A DNA stretch of 5,944 bases. It comes from an uncultured Acidobacteriota bacterium (GTDB taxonomy: Bacteria > Acidobacteriota > Blastocatellia > Pyrinomonadales > Pyrinomonadaceae). The stretch spans positions 1 to 5,944 of the forward strand of contig CAMLKY010000153.1 in NCBI GenBank assembly GCA_946480545.1, in the 5' to 3' direction. The first letter of the stretch is position 1. The number at the start of each line of letters is the position of its first letter. The position numbers and the translations under genes were made by a program. Of the stretch, positions 1-4,783 are shown one piece after another. A model generated the notes under the pieces. The model made no database searches. It was not told the DNA's origin and worked only from the letters and a program-made list of their open reading frames with translations.

Positions 1-498
1 TTCAAGGTTTCGCTCGACGCGCATCCGCAGCACGTCCGGCGACATCGCGTCCGCGACCCGGATCCCACGGCGTCCGGCCTTATCCTCGTACGCCGGGCCG
101 ATGCCGCGCAGGGTCGTACCGATCTTCTCATTTCCCAGTCGCTCTTCGGAGGTGTGATCCAGAGCTCGATGGTACGGCATGATAAGGTGTGCTCGTGACG
201 ACACTTTCAGACGCTCGGGAGTTATGCTGATTCCCTGCTCGGTCATCTGGTCGATCTCTTCAAAGAACGCCTTCGGATCGATCACCATTCCGTTTCCAAG
301 CACGCAGGTCGATTCCTGATGAATGATGCCCGATGGCAGCAGCCGAAGTACGAAAGCTTTATCACCGACGTACACGCTGTGCCCGGCGTTGTGCCCGCCC
401 TGATAGCGCGAGACGACATCAAAACGGTCCGCCAGCAGGTCTACGACCTTACCTTTTCCTTCATCGCCCCACTGGGCTCCGATGATCACGATTATCAT
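1..498 (-). CDS. purA: Adenylosuccinate synthetase, N-terminal 166 residues (3' end beyond window)
   Basis: PurA joins IMP and aspartate using GTP to give adenylosuccinate, the first committed step of AMP synthesis, in the cytosol. The reverse strand reads open from an ATG at 498 to the window edge. Residues 7-17 are the family's phosphate-binding loop, GAQWGDEGKGK. Residues 34-41 are GGHNAGHS and 127-140 are GTTLRGIGPAYEDK. Asp12 and His40 match the catalytic Asp13 and His41 of the E. coli enzyme. The family is about 430 residues long, so roughly 60% is missing. The ATG is the only start that gives the usual short lead-in before the GAQWGDEGKGK loop; no ATG, GTG or TTG lies in frame in the 32 bases upstream. 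No Shine-Dalgarno site is visible, so translation may depend on the acetyltransferase gene 32 bases upstream. Leu130 stands where I recall Gly or another small residue being usual. Identity is very secure; only the C-terminal half is unseen. Confidence 0.97.
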   Translation of the reverse strand, partial: MIIVIIGAQWGDEGKGKVVDLLADRFDVVSRYQGGHNAGHSVYVGDKAFVLRLLPSGIIHQESTCVLGNGMVIDPKAFFEEIDQMTEQGISITPERLKVSSRAHLIMPYHRALDHTSEERLGNEKIGTTLRGIGPAYEDKAGRRGIRVADAMSPDVLRMRVERNLE

Positions 499-530
499 AA
501 TTGAGGTTACAAAGTGCGTTTGCGGAATCC

Positions 531-1082
531 CTAAGTTTGGGATTCGCGCCATTCGTTTTCGAGAAGACTGTAGACCGCCCAGTCGCCAAAACGGCCGCCG
601 AGGAGCTCGACCTCGCGCATTACTCCTTCGAACTTAAAACCCAGACGTTCAGGAATCGCACGGCTGCGGGTATTCTCGATGTTGCAGTTTATCTGCACGC
701 GGTGAAGCTTCATTGTATCGAACAAATGTTGGAGAAGCACCCTGCAGCATTTCGTGACTATCCCGCGCCCTTCGTGGTCTTTGTCGATCCAATAACCGAT
801 CGATGCATGGCGGTGGACAAGATCCAGATCGTGAAAACCGATACCGCCGATCATCTCGCCGCGAAGACAGATGACCGCTCCGAAACGCCCGTCCTTTGCA
901 TAGTCGATGCGGGCCATGGATATCCATTGCAGAGCGTGCGTCTCCGAATAATCCTCAACAGCCCACGGCATCCAACGGTTGAGGTGGTCGAGATTCTTTC
1001 TCACGAGCGCGGTCGCAGGCTCGGCATCGCTTTCTTCCGGCAGCCGGAGTGTGATCTCGTCATCGACACGATATGAAAACAT
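531..1082 (-). CDS. GNAT-family N-acetyltransferase, RimJ/RimL-like
   Basis: This 183-residue protein is a complete single GNAT domain, a normal length for the RimJ/RimL group, which transfers acetyl from acetyl-CoA to the alpha-amino group of ribosomal proteins or to other amines. Residues 29-40 (KNLDHLNRWMPW) are the typical N-terminal helix region of YdaF/RimL-like enzymes. Residues 95-108 (IGYWIDKDHEGRGI) carry the acetyl-CoA pyrophosphate-binding loop, a variant of Q/R-x-x-G-x-G/A. Residues 137-153 include NTRSRAIPERLGF followed by FEG, the conserved Asn/Ser and LGF block at the end of the fold. The ATG has a GGAG nine bases upstream. The gene starts three bases after the stop of the glycosyltransferase gene, so the two are surely one operon. 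The substrate cannot be read from sequence: a ribosomal protein is the family default, but an amino sugar from the neighbouring pathway is possible in principle. I infer a cytosolic enzyme, as there is no signal peptide or membrane segment. Confidence 0.92.
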   Translation of the reverse strand: MFSYRVDDEITLRLPEESDAEPATALVRKNLDHLNRWMPWAVEDYSETHALQWISMARIDYAKDGRFGAVICLRGEMIGGIGFHDLDLVHRHASIGYWIDKDHEGRGIVTKCCRVLLQHLFDTMKLHRVQINCNIENTRSRAIPERLGFKFEGVMREVELLGGRFGDWAVYSLLENEWRESQT

Positions 1083-1085
1083 AGC

Positions 1086-2081
1086 TCAGTTCTCCACAAC
1101 TTCCCTGTACAACTCGGCGTAGTGCCGTGCGATGGTTGCCGGGCGAAATCGCTTAACATTCTCAGCTCCGTCCGCGACGACCTGACGCCTCAGCTCCGCA
1201 TCCTCGATCAGCCTGTCGATAGCGGTGCGGATCTCCTCGACATTGTGCGGATCGACGAGCACGGCCCCGATACCGGCTACATCGCGCATCGGGTCGACGT
1301 CGCTGGTGACGACCGGCGTGTTCATCGCCTGCGCTTCGATGATCGGTAAGCCAAAGCCTTCGAAGACCGAACAAAAGAGAACGATATCCGCCGTTCTGTA
1401 ATGCTCGCGTATCGCATCGTCGTCCAACTGCGATTCGTTTCGGTAATCGATGTTGCTTTCCTCGAGCATCGAGATCATCGCCTCATCGAGCCGACCGATT
1501 ATCGTAAATTTACACTTCAATCCTTTGATCGCCTTGATCACATTCGGAAGATTCTTGTAACGAAGCGTGCCGATCTGCAGCAGGTTCGGACAGGCGTTGT
1601 CGAACGGCGGTTTTTCGGCGGCGACAAAGACATCGTCCACCGGAAGCCCGATCGTACGGATCTTCGACGCCTGCACGCCTGTCTCCTGGACGATCGCGTC
1701 GGCGGTCGCCTGTGAGATCGCGGTTATGTAACGAGCGCGGCGGATGGGCCAATCGAATAAAAGCTTCTTTAGAACAAGCCTGCGGATGCCGGTCCGATAG
1801 CGAAGGATACTCAAGTCCGGGATCGTCAGGACGGTCTTACGCGGCGGCAGCACGAGTGCCATGTAAGTAATGTCGCCGGTGATGTGATAGACGTCCGCCG
1901 ACTCAGGCTTGAATGAGAAAAGGTTTTTGAAGATACCGCTTGGCCCGGCGGGAAACTTCACCTGTTGAAATGCTGTCGTGAAGCGATCCGGATCGAGGTT
2001 CTTCGCGATCTGTCGGAAAACCTTTTCGAGACTATAGAAACCGGTGAACTTCCGTTCCACATAGAGCACTTTCGTTTTCAT
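1086..2081 (-). CDS. Glycosyltransferase, GT4-like (GT-B fold), acceptor unknown
   Basis: A 331-residue two-domain glycosyltransferase that moves a sugar from a nucleotide donor to a glycan or lipid-linked acceptor, probably at the cytosolic face of the membrane. The N-terminal acceptor domain spans about residues 1-160. The C-terminal donor domain begins at the family's typical LLQIGTLRYKNLPNVIKA (167-184). It contains FEGFGLPIIEAQAMNTPVV (240-258), with the E-x7-E pair Glu241/Glu249 that contacts the donor nucleotide sugar, and then the usual VDP (276-278). It is slightly shorter than many GT4 enzymes but both domains are complete. There is no signal peptide or clear membrane helix. The ATG overlaps the gmd stop as ATGA, so translation is coupled to gmd; only a weak AGGA lies 11 bases upstream. 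The partnership with gmd suggests a mannose- or deoxyhexose-type donor, which is inference only. Donor, acceptor and linkage cannot be assigned. Confidence 0.92.
   Translation of the reverse strand: MKTKVLYVERKFTGFYSLEKVFRQIAKNLDPDRFTTAFQQVKFPAGPSGIFKNLFSFKPESADVYHITGDITYMALVLPPRKTVLTIPDLSILRYRTGIRRLVLKKLLFDWPIRRARYITAISQATADAIVQETGVQASKIRTIGLPVDDVFVAAEKPPFDNACPNLLQIGTLRYKNLPNVIKAIKGLKCKFTIIGRLDEAMISMLEESNIDYRNESQLDDDAIREHYRTADIVLFCSVFEGFGLPIIEAQAMNTPVVTSDVDPMRDVAGIGAVLVDPHNVEEIRTAIDRLIEDAELRRQVVADGAENVKRFRPATIARHYAELYREVVEN
1092..1095 (-). promoter_or_regulatory. Shine-Dalgarno site of the acetyltransferase gene
   Basis: GGAG on the minus strand lies nine bases before the ATG at 1082. It sits inside the last codons of the upstream glycosyltransferase gene, so ribosomes finishing that gene end next to it. 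This supports the chosen start and translational coupling of the two genes. Confidence 0.6.
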
Positions 2082-3088
2082 CGCCGGCCAGGTCCTACTT
2101 CCTCCGCCAATGATCCCGACGCAGCGTATGTGAGGTCTGTCTCGACCATCTCGCGCACGATCTCTTCAAATGAGTATGTCGGGCTCCAGCCCAGTTGCTT
2201 CGCTGCCTTGCTCGCGTCCCCTACGAGCTGATGCTCTTCATTCGGTCTGTACAGTTTTTCGTCGACGACGACATAATCCTGGTATTTCAATCCGACCTGC
2301 GAGAATGCGATCTCACAGAATTCGCGCACGGAATGTGTTTCGCCCGTCGCTATCACGTAATCGTCCGGTTGATCCTGCTGGAGCATCGCGTAGATCGCCC
2401 GAACGTAATCCGCCGCGTGGCCCCAGTCACGACGGGCATCGAGATTCCCGAGCGTCAGTTCCCTAGCTCGGCCGAGCTTGATAGCAGCGACACCGCTCGT
2501 GATCTTTCGCGTGACAAATTCGAAACCGCGACGCGGGCTCTCGTGATTGAATAGCATCCCGCTGCAACAGAACATATCGTACGTCTCGCGGTAGTTGCGC
2601 GTCAGGTCGAATCCGGCAACCTTGCTGATCCCGTACGGACTTCGCGGATGAAAACGCGTCATCTCGTTCTGCGGACTTTCATCCACCTTTCCGAACATCT
2701 CGCTCGAACCCGCGAAGTAGAAGCGGCATTCCGGGCTCAGCTCGCGCAACGCCGCCAGCACATAATGCGTGCCATTGATGTTCGTGTTCATCGTCGAGAA
2801 CCCGTCGGCAAAATTCTCCGCAACGAAGCTCTGGGCAGCAAAGTGGTAGCACTCGTCGAAGCGGTTCTGGCTTATGACCTGGAAGATGCTCGGATAGTTT
2901 TCGAGATTTGCGGAATGTAAGGTAATGCGGTCGAGGATGCTCTCGATCCGATGAAACTTTCGCCCCGGATCTTCGAACGCCACACGCCGCACCAGTCCAT
3001 GGACCTCGTAGCCGCTGTCGAGCAGCAGTTCCGCGAGATAACTGCCGTCCTGGCCAGTAATTCCGGTAATAAGGGCTTTTTTCCGCAT
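2078..3088 (-). CDS. gmd: GDP-mannose 4,6-dehydratase
   Basis: Gmd converts GDP-D-mannose to GDP-4-keto-6-deoxy-D-mannose, the branch-point precursor of GDP-L-fucose, GDP-D-rhamnose and related sugars for surface polysaccharides. It is a cytosolic extended short-chain dehydrogenase (336 residues, within the family range). The Rossmann loop is GITGQDGSYLAE (9-20). The active site is GSSEMFG (127-133) with PRSPYGISK (148-156), so Ser128, Glu130, Tyr152 and Lys156 match Thr132, Glu134, Tyr156 and Lys160 of E. coli Gmd with a constant offset of four. PQNE (139-142) and LGNLDARRDWGHAADYVRA (about 233-251) are Gmd signatures that separate it from other sugar dehydratases. The segment after HGLVRR is VAFEDPG, unlike the Ser-rich SSSF stretch of E. 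coli Gmd. No clear Shine-Dalgarno lies before the ATG at 3088. The gene follows glgA by 77 bases and overlaps the next gene by four. No fcl or rmd partner is in the window, so the final sugar is unknown. Confidence 0.92.
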   Translation of the reverse strand: MRKKALITGITGQDGSYLAELLLDSGYEVHGLVRRVAFEDPGRKFHRIESILDRITLHSANLENYPSIFQVISQNRFDECYHFAAQSFVAENFADGFSTMNTNINGTHYVLAALRELSPECRFYFAGSSEMFGKVDESPQNEMTRFHPRSPYGISKVAGFDLTRNYRETYDMFCCSGMLFNHESPRRGFEFVTRKITSGVAAIKLGRARELTLGNLDARRDWGHAADYVRAIYAMLQQDQPDDYVIATGETHSVREFCEIAFSQVGLKYQDYVVVDEKLYRPNEEHQLVGDASKAAKQLGWSPTYSFEEIVREMVETDLTYAASGSLAEEVGPGRR

Positions 3089-3117
3089 CAGGATAGAACG
3101 AGAGAATACCGGGGAAG

Positions 3118-3161
3118 ATTGTCCAACAATGGGGCCGCGGTTTCAACCGCGTCACTTGTGA
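3118..3161. repeat. Cluster of three short inverted repeats between glgA and gmd
   Basis: The 77-base glgA-gmd gap holds three adjacent perfect inverted repeats. ATTGT-CCA-ACAAT lies at 3118-3130. CGCGGT-TTCA-ACCGCG lies at 3136-3151, giving a six-base GC-rich stem. TCAC-TT-GTGA lies at 3152-3161. The middle hairpin is the most stable, but no T-run follows it on either strand, so it is not a classic Rho-independent terminator. It could be a partial attenuator, an mRNA-stabilising or processing hairpin, a REP-like element, or the outer repeats could be protein-binding sites. The inverted repeats are seen directly; any role is inference. Confidence 0.5.
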
Positions 3162-3164
3162 TAT

Positions 3165-4586
3165 TCAGCTTAGTGCTCGCCGGTAGAGGTCCACGTATTT
3201 CCGCGCCGCGTTCTCCCACGAATTGTCGACGCTCATTCCATTACGCTGGATACGACGCCAAACTTCGGGGTCCGCATACGCGAAGAGAGCCTCGTAAATC
3301 CGCTCCAGGAATCTGTCGGCACGGTAGGGCCCAAATTTGAACCCGTTACCGGTGCCGCTGACGGCGTCATAATTCTGGACCGTATCGTCGAGACCGCCTA
3401 CGGCTCGCACGATCGGAATGGTTCCATATCGCAGAGAGTACATCTGATTCAACCCGCACGGCTCGAACTTGGACGGCATCATGAACATGTCGGCCCCGGC
3501 CTCGATCTTGTGTGCCAGGTTCTCGTTGTACCCGCGATAGACGCCGACCTGGCGCGGCGCATGATCCCGAAGCCGCTGCCAGAAATCCTCGTAACGCTTT
3601 TCCCCCGAACCAAGCGAAACAATATACGCCCCTGTTTCGAGAACCGATCCGGCGACCTGCATCATCAGGTCGATCCCCTTCTGTGCCGTGAGGCGCGTGA
3701 TATTTGCGAGAACCGGTCTGTCCAGATCAACCGGCAGAGAGAAGTTCTCCAGCAGAGCTCGCTTGCACTCTCGCTTTCCGGAGAGGTCTTCGATGTTGAA
3801 GTTCGCCGGTATCTCAGGGTCGGTGCCAGGATCCCAGACTTCATAATCCACGCCGTTCGTGATCCCGACCAGTCGGCTGGCACGCTGCCGAGTGAGCCAC
3901 TCGAGTCCGTACCCATTCTCCTCGGTCTGAATCTCGAGCGAATACCGGTGCGAAACCGTGGATAGCCAGTCCGATATCTCGAGCCCAGCCTTCATCGCGG
4001 ACGCGTACCCGTCGAACGAGAACGCGTTCCGGGCGAGCTCCGAGCCGAAGCCCAGCTTCCACAACTCGCCCATCGAGAAACCACCCTGATAGGCCATGTT
4101 GTGAATCGAAAAGACTGTCCTGGTATTTGCCCAGTACCTGTCGGAGCGCCTTGCAGATGCGAGCTCGACCGCGGCGAATCCGCAATGCCAATCATTGAGA
4201 TGAATGATGTCCGGCGCAGCCCCGATTCGTTTCAGAAGCGCGAGCGCGGCGTGATTGAAAAAGGCGAACCGCTCGTAGTCTTCAGTAAAACCGTAGATAG
4301 AGTCGCGATGAAAGTATGACGGGGCGTCGATGAGGAACGTGGGCGAGCCATTGGCTTCGCTGTAAAATGCCTTTGCGGGATAGATACCACCGCGCCAGTC
4401 GACGTTGAGATCGGCGACAGCGGTCCGCCAAAGGTATTCGCCTTTGGTCTGAAGATAGCAGGGCGTGATCAGAACCGAGTCTACCCCGACGTTCTTCAAC
4501 GCCTTTGGCAGGGCCCCGGCGACATCGCCCAAACCACCAGTCTTTGAGTACGGAACGGCCTCCGCTGAAATGACGGCAACCCTCAA
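3165..4586 (-). CDS. glgA: Glycogen synthase (ADP/UDP-glucose alpha-1,4-glucosyltransferase)
   Basis: GlgA extends alpha-1,4-glucan chains of glycogen using ADP-glucose (family default) in the cytosol. The protein is 473 residues, full length for bacterial GlgA (GT5). Residues 13-22 are YSKTGGLGDV, with Lys15 of the K-T-G-G donor-binding motif. HLNDWH (129-134), NGVD (244-247), TRLTAQKG (297-304, with Arg298 and Lys303) and FEPCGLNQMYSLRYGT (374-389) follow in the expected order. Glu375 and Cys377 match Glu377 and Cys379 of E. coli GlgA. The start is TTG at 4586: a TGA lies two codons upstream in frame, and the MRVAVISAEAVPYSKTGG N-terminus aligns with the family from its first residue, so no upstream start is possible. 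The ribosome site is weak (GGGA before the TTG). It is the first gene of the minus-strand cluster and is divergent from the large plus-strand gene. No glgB, glgC or glgP is present, so glycogen genes appear scattered in this genome or lie outside the window. Confidence 0.96.
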   Translation of the reverse strand: MRVAVISAEAVPYSKTGGLGDVAGALPKALKNVGVDSVLITPCYLQTKGEYLWRTAVADLNVDWRGGIYPAKAFYSEANGSPTFLIDAPSYFHRDSIYGFTEDYERFAFFNHAALALLKRIGAAPDIIHLNDWHCGFAAVELASARRSDRYWANTRTVFSIHNMAYQGGFSMGELWKLGFGSELARNAFSFDGYASAMKAGLEISDWLSTVSHRYSLEIQTEENGYGLEWLTRQRASRLVGITNGVDYEVWDPGTDPEIPANFNIEDLSGKRECKRALLENFSLPVDLDRPVLANITRLTAQKGIDLMMQVAGSVLETGAYIVSLGSGEKRYEDFWQRLRDHAPRQVGVYRGYNENLAHKIEAGADMFMMPSKFEPCGLNQMYSLRYGTIPIVRAVGGLDDTVQNYDAVSGTGNGFKFGPYRADRFLERIYEALFAYADPEVWRRIQRNGMSVDNSWENAARKYVDLYRRALS

Positions 4587-4625
4587 TGTTCAATCCCGAT
4601 CATCAATATTCTTGAAGTCACCACA

Positions 4626-4655
4626 ATCTTATCAGCGCCCGCTTTCGTTCGTCCA
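4626..4655 (-). promoter_or_regulatory. Possible sigma-70-type promoter for glgA
   Basis: On the minus strand, TGGACG (4655-4650, four of six matches to TTGACA) and TAAGAT (4631-4626, four of six matches to TATAAT) are 18 bases apart. The -10 element ends about 40 bases before the TTG start of glgA, which would give a leader of roughly 33 bases. The location is right for the first gene of the cluster, but matches this weak occur by chance and the promoter consensus of this organism is unknown. Confidence 0.28.
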
Positions 4656-4674
4656 TGTGGTCCCGCATTCTGCT

Positions 4675-4696
4675 CGCCTCGCAAAAACGTGAGGCG
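4675..4696. repeat. Inverted repeat (hairpin) in the divergent intergenic region
   Basis: CGCCTCGC at 4675-4682 pairs with GTGAGGCG at 4689-4696, with one G-T pair and a six-base loop AAAAAC. It lies near the middle of the 197-base gap between glgA and the large plus-strand gene, about 90 bases from each start. No T-tract follows on either strand, so it is not a standard terminator. It could be an operator serving one or both divergent promoters or a 5' leader structure. The rest of the gap shows no tRNA, other repeat or convincing small gene. Confidence 0.4.
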
Positions 4697-4773
4697 GCCG
4701 ACGTCCTGCTTTACTACTTTCCGAGTCCCAACCGGGATCTTCCGAGGACATTTTGCGCGCCGAGAAGGCAACT

Positions 4774-4778
4774 GGAGG
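4774..4778 (+). promoter_or_regulatory. Shine-Dalgarno site of the large plus-strand gene
   Basis: A perfect GGAGG lies five bases before the ATG at 4784. It is the best ribosome binding site in the window and fixes this start. I found no convincing promoter between it and the hairpin at 4675-4696. Confidence 0.8.
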
Positions 4779-4783
4779 AAACA

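Noticed and set aside
501..1076. A 191-codon plus-strand open frame opposite the acetyltransferase gene
   Set aside because: It mirrors the acetyltransferase almost end to end, its translation resembles no family I know, and the minus-strand product has all GNAT motifs. Long antisense frames are common opposite genes of this base composition.
3136..3151. Rho-independent terminator after glgA
   Set aside because: The stem is strong for its size but neither strand has a T-run after it, so a classic intrinsic terminator is not supported.
2679..3155. A 158-codon minus-strand frame overlapping gmd and the gap upstream of it
   Set aside because: It is the shifted frame of gmd; its translation is rich in Arg, Pro and Cys with no family resemblance, while the gmd frame is fully supported.
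4583..4771. A 62-codon minus-strand frame just upstream of glgA, ending in a TTGA overlap with the glgA start
   Set aside because: It would start with TTG with no ribosome site, runs across the hairpin and the putative glgA promoter, and its basic sequence has no recognisable motif. The overlap is probably chance.
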